From Oscillospiraceae bacterium (GTDB lineage: Bacteria; Bacillota; Clostridia; Oscillospirales; Ruminococcaceae), in assembly GCA_020024475.1 (NCBI GenBank), contig JAHHTS010000028.1, forward strand, positions 1 to 29,628: a stretch of 29,628 nt of DNA. The letters run 5' to 3'. This document shows positions 7,246-16,220 of the stretch, piece after piece (the stretch's first letter is position 1; each line of letters opens with the position of its first letter). A program made the position numbers and the translations under genes. The notes under the pieces are model-generated. The model ran no database searches. It was not told the origin of the DNA and saw only the letters and a list, made by a program, of their open reading frames with translations.

Positions 7246-9192
7246 TTATTCAGCGTCTGCTTCTTCTTTTACAGGAGCTTCCATTGTCTGTTTGATAGAA
7301 AGTGAAACTCTTTTAGCTTCAAGGTCAACACCGATGAGTTTAACCTGTACTTCCTGACCAACTTTAAGAACTGCGTTTGGATCTTCAACTCTGTCATATG
7401 AAATTTCAGAGATATGTACCAAGCCGTCTACACCTGGAAGGATTTTTACAAATGCACCGAATTTTGTGATTGATGCAACTGTACCTGTGAAAATTGAACC
7501 GATTGGGAATTCTGTTTCAAGTTTAGCCCATGGGTTATCTTCTTCTTTTTTGTGACCAAGGCTGATTTTACCGTTTTCTCTATCAAGAGATTTTACGAAT
7601 ACATCAATTTCATCACCAACTGAAAGAATTTCTGCTGGGTGCTTAATTTTTTCCCATGTGAGTTCAGACATATGAACCAAACCATCTACGCCGCCCAAAT
7701 CAACAAATGCACCGTAGCGTGTAAGACTCTTAACAACACCTGTATAGTGTTTGCCTTCTTCAACTTCTGCCCAGAATTTTTCTTTAAGTTCATTGTTCTT
7801 TTCGTCTTTTACAGCACGGATAGAACCAATAACCTTTCTTCTGTTACCATCTCTTGATGATTCGATAATTTTAATTTCCTGTTTTGTTTTAACCAAAGCT
7901 TCCAAAGATTCGTTTCTGCCAGCTGCAAGTGATGCTGGAATGAATACGCGAACGCCGTTAACAAATGCTACAAGACCACCTTTAACTGCTTCAACGATTG
8001 TTGCTGTAAGTACTTCGCCTGTTTCTGCTGCTTTTGCTACTGCATCAGCGCCTTCCAAAGCGTCATATCTCTTTTTAGAAAGTTCAACTGTGCCTTCCTG
8101 GTCGTTAGGTTTAATAACGATGAGGTTCAACTCGTCACCTTTCTTAACCAATTCTTCAACTTTGGCACTTGGATCATCACTCAATTCGCTTGCTTTAATA
8201 AAGCCAGTGTGTTTTGTGCCAATGTCAACAGTAACTTCGTTAGCTGAAACACCGGTTACAACTCCTTTTATTTTTGCGCCTCTGTAAACTTTTGGTTGAT
8301 TTGCATAAGATTCGTTGAGCATTTCTTCAAAGCTCATGCCATCTTCACGAATTACTTCGCTCATGTTATTAAGTACCTCCTGAATTATGAACGCCGGTGT
8401 ACTTGCACCTGCTGTGACGCCCACATTTTGAATATTTATAAACAACTCTGGTGAGAGTTCTTTAACTGTTTCAATGCTGATTGTAGGGCAATATTGCTCA
8501 CACACTTTAACCAGCTTTTGTGTGTTTGACGAATGTCTTCCACCTATAACAACCATTAAATCGTTTTCCTGAGCTAGTTTTGCAGCTTCAGTTTGTCTTT
8601 CATTAGTTGCTCTACATATTGTATCAAAAATTTCGCAATCTGTACATAGTTTTTTTATTATATTTACACTTTCTTGCCATTTTTTTAGCATATATGTGGT
8701 TTGTGCTACTAAATTGCAAGATTTTTGTTTATTTTGACCAACACTTAGCCATTTTTCTAGTTCTTCTGGCTCATTAAATATAAAATACTCGCCGTCTGTG
8801 TAACTAACTATTCCTTTAACTTCAGCATGTTCTGAATCTCCGGCTACCAAAAGTGTTCTTCCTTTTTTCCCTGTTTTTTCAGCTAAATGATGGATTTTTT
8901 TTACATATGGACAAGTTGCATCATGAGTTATTGTACCACGATTTTCAAAATATTCACAAACATTTTTTTCCACCCCATGACTTCTCAAAACTACCTCATA
9001 ATCTTCTGGCACATCGAGTGAATCAAGTGTTATTACACCTAATTTTTCCAGTTCTTCAACAGCTTGACGATTATGAATAAGTGGTCCCATCGTCGCAACT
9101 TTTTTTCCTGATTTTGCAAGGTTAGTTGTCAAATCTACAGCACGATTTACACCGAAACAAAATCCTGCTGTTTTTGCTTTAGTTACCTTCAT
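7246..9192 (-). CDS. ispH: IspH - ribosomal protein S1 fusion
   Basis: A 648-residue fusion. Residues 1-280 are IspH, which reduces HMBPP to IPP and DMAPP in the last step of the MEP isoprenoid pathway. The iron-sulfur cysteines C12, C94 and C193 are present, with H40, H72, H122, E124, T165 and the S222-x-N-type pocket, as in the E. coli enzyme. Residues about 305-373, 391-459, 480-547 and 565-634 are four S1 RNA-binding repeats. The third and fourth are the most canonical (GAFVDLGGVDGLVHMSE, GAFVKILPGVDGLVHISE). The fusion is known in Clostridia. The frame extends upstream, but ATG 9192 sits 7 bases after GGAG and gives the true IspH N-terminus MKVTKAKTAGFCFG. It overlaps plsC by 14 bases. 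An internal SD and ATG at 8362-8381 could give S1 alone. Confidence 0.96.
   Translation of the reverse strand: MKVTKAKTAGFCFGVNRAVDLTTNLAKSGKKVATMGPLIHNRQAVEELEKLGVITLDSLDVPEDYEVVLRSHGVEKNVCEYFENRGTITHDATCPYVKKIHHLAEKTGKKGRTLLVAGDSEHAEVKGIVSYTDGEYFIFNEPEELEKWLSVGQNKQKSCNLVAQTTYMLKKWQESVNIIKKLCTDCEIFDTICRATNERQTEAAKLAQENDLMVVIGGRHSSNTQKLVKVCEQYCPTISIETVKELSPELFINIQNVGVTAGASTPAFIIQEVLNNMSEVIREDGMSFEEMLNESYANQPKVYRGAKIKGVVTGVSANEVTVDIGTKHTGFIKASELSDDPSAKVEELVKKGDELNLIVIKPNDQEGTVELSKKRYDALEGADAVAKAAETGEVLTATIVEAVKGGLVAFVNGVRVFIPASLAAGRNESLEALVKTKQEIKIIESSRDGNRRKVIGSIRAVKDEKNNELKEKFWAEVEEGKHYTGVVKSLTRYGAFVDLGGVDGLVHMSELTWEKIKHPAEILSVGDEIDVFVKSLDRENGKISLGHKKEEDNPWAKLETEFPIGSIFTGTVASITKFGAFVKILPGVDGLVHISEISYDRVEDPNAVLKVGQEVQVKLIGVDLEAKRVSLSIKQTMEAPVKEEADAE
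8362..8381 (-). promoter_or_regulatory. Internal ribosome binding site and ATG for separate S1
   Basis: On the minus strand AGGAGGT (8375-8381) is followed by ATG at 8364-8362, leaving 11 bases after AGGAGG. The ATG is codon 277 of the fusion (MSEVIRED), just after the IspH fold ends and before the first S1 repeat. Initiation here would give a 372-residue four-repeat S1 in frame. The SD is a perfect anti-16S match but spacing is on the long side. Use in the cell is inference. Confidence 0.5.
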
Positions 9193-9868
9193 TTTCATTC
9201 TCCTGTTTTTCGATATGCGTGTTTTCCGATGGAACATAGCCAACCGATTTATTGTAATCATCAAGAAGTTTATCCATGGCCTTTTTATAAGTTATCTTAG
9301 CATCACGCAATGCTTTTCTTCCACCTTCTTCAAGATTCATTTCTTCTCTTGTGATAGGCTCACCAACTTTTACAACAACTGGACCGAAAAATTTAAGTTT
9401 TCTTGTTTTAGTAGGATATATCAATCTTACCGGAATAATATCAGCATTAGTCTGTGCAGCTATCATGAATGCGCCAGTCTTAATTTTTCCCATTTCATCA
9501 CTATCTCCTCTTGTGCCTTCCGGAAAAATCATCATACCATGACCGGAGTTTATATCGCTAATAGCTTTATTTATAGCTTCCATATCACCAGTGCCTCTTT
9601 CAACTGGAAAAGCACCGAACTGTCCGAAAAGCCAAGCTAAAAATTTATTTCTAAATAGTTCAGCTTTTCCCATTATCGTAAGCTTTTTTCCGAAACCATA
9701 AGCCATTAGGACAAAAAGAGGGTCTAAAATATTTCTGTGATTTGCACAGATAATGAACGGCCTACCGTTATTTTTATATTGTCTAAGATACTGTTTATCA
9801 TAAATTCTGTAAAAAAACAGAATTCTAAAAACCAGCATAATAGCACCAAGACCTATTATATAAATCAT
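9179..9868 (-). CDS. plsC: 1-acylglycerol-3-phosphate O-acyltransferase
   Basis: A 229-residue PlsC-type acyltransferase that acylates lysophosphatidic acid to phosphatidic acid at the cytoplasmic membrane. The N-terminal hydrophobic helix is at residues 1-20. The catalytic motif NHRNILD has H44 and D49. FPVERG (about 87-92), FPEGTRG (115-121) and the downstream IIPV block are the substrate and phosphate-binding motifs. Length is normal. The ATG is preceded by AGGAGG that lies inside the last codons of cmk, and four bases separate the genes. Its 3' end overlaps the ispH-S1 start by 14 bases. The cmk-plsC-ispH neighbourhood is conserved in Clostridia, which supports all three assignments. Confidence 0.93.
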   Translation of the reverse strand: MIYIIGLGAIMLVFRILFFYRIYDKQYLRQYKNNGRPFIICANHRNILDPLFVLMAYGFGKKLTIMGKAELFRNKFLAWLFGQFGAFPVERGTGDMEAINKAISDINSGHGMMIFPEGTRGDSDEMGKIKTGAFMIAAQTNADIIPVRLIYPTKTRKLKFFGPVVVKVGEPITREEMNLEEGGRKALRDAKITYKKAMDKLLDDYNKSVGYVPSENTHIEKQENENEGN

Positions 9869-9872
9869 AGGG

Positions 9873-10544
9873 TTAGCCTCCTATTTTTGAATCTATCAAA
9901 TCAATCACAGCTTTTACGGACTCATCAAAAGTGAGAGATGATGTATCAAGCAATACCGCATCTTCCGCCATCTTTAGTGGTGACTGCCGACGATGAACAT
10001 CTTGATAGTCTCTTTTTTGAATATCTTCCAGAACTTCTTCAAAAGTAATTTCTTCACCTTTTTCTGCAAGTTCTTTATATCTTCTTTTCGCTCTCACCTT
10101 GCTGTCTGCTGAGAGAAAAATTTTAACATCAGCATTCGGTAAAACAACTGTACCTATATCTCTGCCGTCCATAATAACGCTTTGTATCTTTGCAACATTC
10201 CTCTGGGTATCAAGAAGAAATGCCCTAACTGATTTATATGCAGATGTGACACTTGCAGACATAGAAACTTTTGATGTTCTTATCTCTTTAGAAACATCTT
10301 CCCCGCAAAGAATAATACACTGTGTTCCATCCTTATATGTTAGCTGTATATTTATATTTGGTAGTTGAGATTTTACTTCTGCTTCATTATGAATATCTAT
10401 ATTATGCTTAAGCATATAAAGTGCTATTGAACGATACATTGCGCCTGTATCTACATACACAATTCCTTTCTGTTTCGCTACCTGTTTTGCTATAGTGCTT
10501 TTTCCTGCACCACCTGGTCCATCAAGTGCTACTGAATAAATCAT
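9873..10544 (-). CDS. cmk: Cytidylate kinase
   Basis: A 223-residue (d)CMP kinase that phosphorylates CMP and dCMP for nucleotide recycling and supplies CTP for phospholipid and sugar-nucleotide synthesis. The P-loop GPGGAGKST is at residues 9-17, VDTGAMYRS at 31-39, and the CMP-binding DGRDIGT at 126-132, followed by the RAKRRYKEL lid region at about 151-159. Length is typical. The start ATG follows AAGGAG. The last codons GGA GGC encode Gly-Gly and at the same time form the SD for plsC, so the two are translationally coupled. It is the seventh gene of the minus-strand block. Confidence 0.96.
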   Translation of the reverse strand: MIYSVALDGPGGAGKSTIAKQVAKQKGIVYVDTGAMYRSIALYMLKHNIDIHNEAEVKSQLPNINIQLTYKDGTQCIILCGEDVSKEIRTSKVSMSASVTSAYKSVRAFLLDTQRNVAKIQSVIMDGRDIGTVVLPNADVKIFLSADSKVRAKRRYKELAEKGEEITFEEVLEDIQKRDYQDVHRRQSPLKMAEDAVLLDTSSLTFDESVKAVIDLIDSKIGG

Positions 10545-10583
10545 AACAATCTCCTTTTTAAATCATTTGCAACAAAAATACAT

Positions 10584-11807
10584 TTAATTTTCTTCAATTA
10601 TGTTATGTGCACAAGCGTAAGCTGTTGCAAATGCAATTTGCAAATTATATCCACCCGTATAAGCATCAACATCAATTACTTCTCCTATGAAGTAAAGATT
10701 TTTCTTTATTTTTGATTCCATAGTAGCAGGATTCAGTTCTTTCACTGCAACACCTCCTGAAGTTATAACAGCAATATCAAGTTTGTATTTTGAATTAAGA
10801 TGAACTGTAAAACCTTTCATAATCTTCACAAGTGCCATTCTCTCTTCTTTTGTTATCTGATTTGTGCTTTTTTCAGTGTCTATTCCCCAATCATCAAGAA
10901 CTACCGGAATCATTGATTTAGGCAACAGCAAATCAAGACAGTTAGATGCTTTTTTGCTGTGAAGCTTTTCAAAATCTGTACAAATTCTCTTATACAAAAC
11001 CTCTTCGCTAAGAGCAGGTTTTAAATCTATAACAGCTGTACACTGCTGAATATCTTTGTCTTTTATGTGACATGATGCACTCAAAACTAATGGTCCCGAA
11101 ATACCAAAATGAGTAAAAAGCATTTCACCTTGTTCTGTAAATAATTTTTTCTTACCATTCATAATAGTAAGGTTCACATTTCTAAGAGAAAGCCCCATCA
11201 TTCTACGACATTTAGTACCATTTTCCATAAGAGGAACTAGGCTAGCAGTAGGTGTAACAACTTTATGTCCTGCGTTTTCAGCAAATTTATATCCATCACC
11301 TGTCGAGCCTGTGTTTTTATAAGATAATCCACCAGTAGCAACTATGACCTTGTCAGCCATAAGTTTTTTGCCATTTTTAAGCAGTACGCCTTTTACTGTG
11401 TCAACATCTATAATAAGGTCTACCACATCGTCAAAAACAATTTTAGCGCCTTTTGCATGAGTATCTAGTGCATTCTTAATATCATATGCACTGTCAGATT
11501 GTGGAAATACTCTTCTTCCTCTTTCAGTTTTTAATGCAACGCCCATTTCCTCGAAAAAATCCATTGTTTTTTTAGGAGGAAAACCATAAATGGATGAATA
11601 AAGGAACTTTGGATTTGTTCTCACATTTTTAAGAAATGTTTCTTCATCACAATTATTCGTTACATTACAACGCCCTTTGCCTGTAATTAGAACTTTTTTA
11701 GCTGTGCGATCAGAATGTTCTATAACTGTGGTTTCTATACCACTTTTAGCTAGAAATCCAGCCCGGAACAGACCAGCTGCTCCACCACCTATAACAATAA
11801 CTTTCAT
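10584..11807 (-). CDS. HI0933-family NAD(P)/FAD-dependent oxidoreductase
   Basis: A 407-residue flavoprotein of the HI0933/YhiN type (PF03486-like; often annotated as aminoacetone oxidase family or BaiN-like). The N-terminal dinucleotide-binding motif GGGAAGLF is at residues 7-14, ITGKGRCNVTNN follows at about 41-52, GEMLFTHFGISGP lies in the middle, and the C-terminal FAD motif is IGEVIDVDAYTGGYNLQ. The physiological substrate of most members is unknown. BaiN activity on bile acids is known for one member and should not be transferred. Its ATG directly follows the stop codon of the upstream glycosyltransferase (TAGATG), with GAGG as SD. It commonly precedes cmk in Clostridia; here 39 bases separate them. 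Confidence 0.88.
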   Translation of the reverse strand: MKVIVIGGGAAGLFRAGFLAKSGIETTVIEHSDRTAKKVLITGKGRCNVTNNCDEETFLKNVRTNPKFLYSSIYGFPPKKTMDFFEEMGVALKTERGRRVFPQSDSAYDIKNALDTHAKGAKIVFDDVVDLIIDVDTVKGVLLKNGKKLMADKVIVATGGLSYKNTGSTGDGYKFAENAGHKVVTPTASLVPLMENGTKCRRMMGLSLRNVNLTIMNGKKKLFTEQGEMLFTHFGISGPLVLSASCHIKDKDIQQCTAVIDLKPALSEEVLYKRICTDFEKLHSKKASNCLDLLLPKSMIPVVLDDWGIDTEKSTNQITKEERMALVKIMKGFTVHLNSKYKLDIAVITSGGVAVKELNPATMESKIKKNLYFIGEVIDVDAYTGGYNLQIAFATAYACAHNIIEEN

Positions 11808-13616
11808 CTATACCTCGTTGTATTTTGGTAAAACCTTACTTTCAGAAAAATCTTCCATATCAAGTGTTAGGTTTGGATTATAGAATGGGTCGTGAAGCAA
11901 GCTATCTCCAAAGCGATTTTTCAAACGATTGCGTTCACCATCAAATCTTTCTTTTTTAGTTCCGGATTTATCTGAACCGCGAGAAATACTTTCGTGATGA
12001 TAACATTCAGCATAAGGTGTAAATATAATTTGATAACCCATATTTCGAATTCTAAGGCAGAAATCAACATCATTAAATGCAACTGTAAACTCTTCATCAA
12101 GTCCATTAGCTGCATAAAAAGCTTCTTTTGTAACTAGCAAACAAGCTGCTGTCACACATGATAAATTTTGCACACATGAAAGTCGGAACATATAACCGCT
12201 TTTTCCTCTCGGATGATACTTATGACTATGTCCTGCATATCCCCCTAATCCAGTAATAACGCCTGCATGCTGAACCGTGTCGTTAGGATAATAAAGCATA
12301 GCTCCAACTATACCAACATTTTTTTGGAGTCCTATTGAAACCATTTCACCTAACCAATTACCATTTATAATTTCTATATCGTTGTTCAACATTAACAGCA
12401 TTTCACCATTTGCCTGTTTTGCAGCGAAATTATTTATTGCAGAGAAATTAAAAACATCTTTATAATGTAAAACTTTCAAATTTGGATGTTTTTTCTGAAT
12501 TTCGTGGTAATAGTCAAATGTTTCAGATTCTATTGAATTATTTTCCACGACTAAAACTTCAAAATTTTTGTACTCAGTCTTTTCATAAAGACTATCTATA
12601 CACTTTTTTAGAATATGAATTTGATCTTTATTTGGAATAATAATAGACACAAGTGGAGTTTGTGTGAACTCATAGTTGATTTTATATGTGCTTAAAAATT
12701 TTCCTTCAACCGCTTTGCCTTTTACACCTATTCTTGAAAGGTGATCATCAATAGCTTTTATTGCATTTTGAGTTACATAAGGTTTTGCCTTTACGCCGCC
12801 ACTAGTTGACTGTGCATGAACTCTCCAATAGTACAAAACTTTTGGAATATGATGAATTTTAACATTTGGAATTTCTGTAAACTTTAAAAACAGGTCGTGG
12901 TCCTGTGCCCCATCATACTTAGAATTCAGTCCACCAACAAAATTAAACATTTCTCTTTTCATGCAAGCTAAATGACATATGTAGTTACAGTTTGTAAGAT
13001 AGTAATAACTAAAATCTGGTTTAAAATGAGCAACAATAGGGTTTGTCCAATCATTGTCGAACAAAGCTTCATCACTATAAATAAAATCCGCACCGGTTTC
13101 TTCTATTGCCTTAGCCATTTGGAAAAGTGCATCTGGCGAGAGAATATCATCGTGATCTGCAAGGCAAATATAATCGCCTGTTGCAAAAGATACTGCCGCA
13201 TTTGTATTTTCGGAAATTCCAAAGTTTTCTTTTAACTTTACATATATGATTTTATCATTATTAAGACTTTTTACATAATCTCCAACATATCTGTGTTCAT
13301 CATCTGATGCATCACTAAGGACAAGTTGCCCAAACTGATAGCTTTGATTTATAAAACTATCTATATATTCTTTCAAAAAGGTGGCATCTGTATTATATAG
13401 AGCTGTCACAACACTGATTATCTTATTTTCTAATGCAGGAATATAATTTTTCTGTAATTCTATCTGATCTTTTGGTGGTAAAAAACGACCTTTTTTTGCT
13501 TTCATTCTGCGGCGAAAAAAGCCTGTCGCCCTTTTGACTGTACCAATAAACCCTTCTTCTTTAACATATGTAAAAAACAGAAATATTAGCTCCTGAAAAC
13601 GCTTGATTTTTAACAT
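11808..13616 (-). CDS. Tandem-domain GT2 glycosyltransferase
   Basis: A 602-residue protein with two GT-A folds of family GT2. Domain A (about residues 66-310) opens ISVVTALYNT and has the DHDD metal motif at 154-157. Domain B (about 321-590) opens PLVSIIIPNKD and has NND at 411-413. Both metal-site regions look intact, so it may add two sugars or alternate between two linkages, as polymerising glycosyltransferases can. No membrane span is clear; it should work at the inner membrane face on a lipid-linked acceptor. It is clearly paralogous to the protein encoded upstream. Stop-start contact with neighbours (TAGATG) occurs on both sides. Donor and acceptor sugars are unknown; the nearby rfbC suggests dTDP-rhamnose as one possible donor. 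Confidence 0.9.
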   Translation of the reverse strand: MLKIKRFQELIFLFFTYVKEEGFIGTVKRATGFFRRRMKAKKGRFLPPKDQIELQKNYIPALENKIISVVTALYNTDATFLKEYIDSFINQSYQFGQLVLSDASDDEHRYVGDYVKSLNNDKIIYVKLKENFGISENTNAAVSFATGDYICLADHDDILSPDALFQMAKAIEETGADFIYSDEALFDNDWTNPIVAHFKPDFSYYYLTNCNYICHLACMKREMFNFVGGLNSKYDGAQDHDLFLKFTEIPNVKIHHIPKVLYYWRVHAQSTSGGVKAKPYVTQNAIKAIDDHLSRIGVKGKAVEGKFLSTYKINYEFTQTPLVSIIIPNKDQIHILKKCIDSLYEKTEYKNFEVLVVENNSIESETFDYYHEIQKKHPNLKVLHYKDVFNFSAINNFAAKQANGEMLLMLNNDIEIINGNWLGEMVSIGLQKNVGIVGAMLYYPNDTVQHAGVITGLGGYAGHSHKYHPRGKSGYMFRLSCVQNLSCVTAACLLVTKEAFYAANGLDEEFTVAFNDVDFCLRIRNMGYQIIFTPYAECYHHESISRGSDKSGTKKERFDGERNRLKNRFGDSLLHDPFYNPNLTLDMEDFSESKVLPKYNEV

Positions 13617-15458
13617 CTATTTGTACCCGTAGTTTTCGTATAAAAGTGTAAAATGTGGGTTGTAATATGGATCATTATAATTAAAATATTTGCCCCATTT
13701 TTGCGCAAAATTGTGTTTTTCCATTTCGTATCTAGGATTAGGTTTATCGGTTTCGTCAAGTCCCCTTGATTTACTTTCATAATGATAACCTTCCGAATAA
13801 GGTGTAAACACATTTAGATAACCTGCCTCATAAACACGCAAGCAATAGTCAATATCGTTATATGCAACTGCAAAATTCTCTTCATCTAATGGAAATTTAT
13901 TATAAAGTTCCTTTTTGGTCATAAGACAAGCACCTGTGACTGCCAAATAGTTCTGAGTTGTAACAAGACGATACATATCTCCTGTGTTTTCTTTAGCATT
14001 AGCTAATCCTTTATGACTATGTCCAGCCGAGCCATTTATTCCGATAATAACGCCTGCGTGTTGCAATGTATCATCAGGATAATATAGCTTAGCACCTACT
14101 GCGCCAACATCTTTTCGTTGTGAATAAGAAAGCATTTCTTTTATTGAATTTTCAGTGATAAATTCCACATCATTATTAAGCAAAAGAATATGTTCACCAT
14201 TTGCATATTTGACACCGAAATTACAAATTGCAGAAAAATTGAAGTCACCTTTGTAATACACAACTTTAACTTTTTTATTATCTGCTATAATTTTATCATA
14301 ATAATTAAATGTTTTTTGTTCAGTAGAGTTATTTTCAACAACAATAACTTGAAGGTTTTCCCATCCACCTAAATTAAAAATAGACTCAATACAACGTGAT
14401 AAATCCTCAATATGGTCCTTATTTGGAATAACTATTGAAACCATAGGATTTCCTTCAATTTCATAAACTGTTCGATAGCTACCTGGATATTTTTGAATTG
14501 AAACTTCGCCTTTAAGACCGATTCTATCCAAATGTGCCTGAATAGCTTTTCTTCCCGCTTCAAATGCATACATCTTCGTTGACATATCATTTGCTGTTGA
14601 GCCAATATGTCCTCTCCAGTAATATAAAACTTTTGGAATATGATAAACACATTTTGCTTTTTCTGTAAGCCTAAGCGTTAAATCAAAATCCTGTGCACCG
14701 TCATATTCTGGATTTTCATAAGCGCCAACTTCTTCAAAAAGTCTCTTTTTAAAAACAAGAAAATGTGTAATATAGTTTACACCTCTAAGAAAATCTGGTG
14801 AATAGTTAATTTTAAAATGAAATTGTATGAGATTTTTTAAATCCCCATCAAGTGTAATTTCGTCACTATAAATAACATCTGCACCTTTTTCATTTATTGC
14901 CTTTACATTTTCATATAGAGCATTTGGCAAAATAACATCATCATGATCTAAAAGTGCAATATAATCACCATCAGCTAATTCAAATCCTTTGTTAGTGTTT
15001 TCACTAATTCCTTTGTTTTCAGCCAATTTTTTATAGATTATTCTATTATCTTTAAATCCGTCAACAATCTTCTTTATATATGGTAAATCCTTATCAGAAG
15101 CATCTACAAGCACAAGCTGCCAATTTTTATACGACTGCTTATAAACACTGTCTATCATATCATGAAGATACTTTTGTGGTGTGTTGTAAAGTGGAACAAC
15201 TATGCTTATTTTAGGCATATGTTCGAAAATGTGTGCTCGCTGTGCTTTTAGTTCTTTTTTTAAAGGGATATCACTGCGAAATTTCCAAACATCGCCCCTC
15301 GTCATAAGTTTTATACGAAAATCAACTTTTCGCCAAGTTGCTTCAACACCTTCATTTTTTAAAGAAACGGCACCTCGTTTAACTAGAGTGCCGATTCTTT
15401 TTATATTGAAATTTCGTTTTAAAAATTTTATAGGACTATCTTGTAAATTATTACTCAT
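13617..15458 (-). CDS. Tandem-domain GT2 glycosyltransferase
   Basis: A 613-residue protein. A basic N-terminal stretch (about residues 1-75) precedes two GT2 domains. Domain A (about 82-325) begins ISIVVPLYNTP and carries DHDD at 171-174. Domain B (about 337-590) begins PMVSIVIPNKD and carries NND at 428-430 and the acidic YNDIDYCLR block at 533-541. It parallels the downstream GT in order and motifs, so the pair is a tandem duplication that has diverged. It lies 18 bases after the export ATPase gene and is part of the same transcript. It probably builds the repeat unit or backbone of a surface polysaccharide exported by the ABC transporter next door. Confidence 0.9.
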   Translation of the reverse strand: MSNNLQDSPIKFLKRNFNIKRIGTLVKRGAVSLKNEGVEATWRKVDFRIKLMTRGDVWKFRSDIPLKKELKAQRAHIFEHMPKISIVVPLYNTPQKYLHDMIDSVYKQSYKNWQLVLVDASDKDLPYIKKIVDGFKDNRIIYKKLAENKGISENTNKGFELADGDYIALLDHDDVILPNALYENVKAINEKGADVIYSDEITLDGDLKNLIQFHFKINYSPDFLRGVNYITHFLVFKKRLFEEVGAYENPEYDGAQDFDLTLRLTEKAKCVYHIPKVLYYWRGHIGSTANDMSTKMYAFEAGRKAIQAHLDRIGLKGEVSIQKYPGSYRTVYEIEGNPMVSIVIPNKDHIEDLSRCIESIFNLGGWENLQVIVVENNSTEQKTFNYYDKIIADNKKVKVVYYKGDFNFSAICNFGVKYANGEHILLLNNDVEFITENSIKEMLSYSQRKDVGAVGAKLYYPDDTLQHAGVIIGINGSAGHSHKGLANAKENTGDMYRLVTTQNYLAVTGACLMTKKELYNKFPLDEENFAVAYNDIDYCLRVYEAGYLNVFTPYSEGYHYESKSRGLDETDKPNPRYEMEKHNFAQKWGKYFNYNDPYYNPHFTLLYENYGYK

Positions 15459-15476
15459 AAAAATTTTCTCTTATAA

Positions 15477-16208
15477 TCAATATTTTGTTATATACGCATC
15501 GCAAACTTCTTGTGCATCACCAGTCATAACAACATTGCCTTTTTCAAGCCATGTCACTTTGTTACAAAGTTGTCTTACTTGTTCAATAGAATGACTTACA
15601 AGAATAATAGTAGTTCCTTTTTCCATAAGTTCTTTCATTCTTTTTTCACATTTCTGCTGAAATGTATAGTCACCTACCGACAAGATTTCATCAGCGATAA
15701 GTATATCTGGGTCTGTTACTGTTGCTATTGCAAAAGCAATTCTAGCAACCATACCAGATGAATAGTTTTTAAGCGGAACATCAAGGAAGTTTTGAAGTTC
15801 TGAAAAATCAACAATATCTTGAAAATGCTCGTCCATAAATTTCTTTGAAAATCCAAGAACTGCACCATTCAAGTATATGTTTTCTCTTGCTGTTAGATCA
15901 AGGTCAAAACCTGCTCCAAGCTCAATAAGTGGCGCTAGCGTTCCATTAACAGTAACCGAACCTTTTGTAGGTTTAAGAACACCGGCTATTGTTTTAAGAA
16001 GTGTTGATTTACCTGAACCATTAAGACCTACCAATCCATAAAAATCGCCTCTTTTTATTTCAAGGCTTACATTATTGAGTGCCCAAAATTCTTCAAATTT
16101 AAGGGTTCCTTTAGTAAGTCTAATAAAATATTCTTTAACGCTATCTACTTTTTCTGTAGATAAGTTAAAGCGCATGCTTACATTTTTTACGCTAACCATT
16201 GTATCCAT
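15477..16208 (-). CDS. Polysaccharide export ABC ATPase (Wzt/TagH type)
   Basis: A 243-residue ATPase. Walker A GLNGSGKST is at residues 61-69, the signature YSSGM at 149-153 (SSG instead of LSGGQ, typical of this export family), Walker B ILIADE at 169-174 and the switch His at 206. It ends right after the nucleotide-binding domain. It therefore lacks the C-terminal carbohydrate-binding domain found in Wzt proteins that recognise a finished chain end. It energises export of a lipid-linked glycopolymer with the permease encoded 12 bases upstream. The ATG follows AGGAGG. The polymer could be a rhamnose-containing wall polysaccharide or a teichoic-acid-like chain; the sequence does not decide. 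Confidence 0.92.
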   Translation of the reverse strand: MDTMVSVKNVSMRFNLSTEKVDSVKEYFIRLTKGTLKFEEFWALNNVSLEIKRGDFYGLVGLNGSGKSTLLKTIAGVLKPTKGSVTVNGTLAPLIELGAGFDLDLTARENIYLNGAVLGFSKKFMDEHFQDIVDFSELQNFLDVPLKNYSSGMVARIAFAIATVTDPDILIADEILSVGDYTFQQKCEKRMKELMEKGTTIILVSHSIEQVRQLCNKVTWLEKGNVVMTGDAQEVCDAYITKY

Positions 16209-16220
16209 AAACTGCGCCTC

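Noticed and set aside
7751..8287. Plus-strand frame (178 codons) opposite the S1 repeats
   Set aside because: It mirrors the Ala/Lys/Glu-rich S1 coding sequence, has no ribosome site, and shows no known motif.
10584..11807. Bile acid modification role (BaiN) for the HI0933-family flavoprotein
   Set aside because: The family is large and usually of unknown substrate. The clostridial neighbourhood with cmk is housekeeping, and no other bai genes are present.
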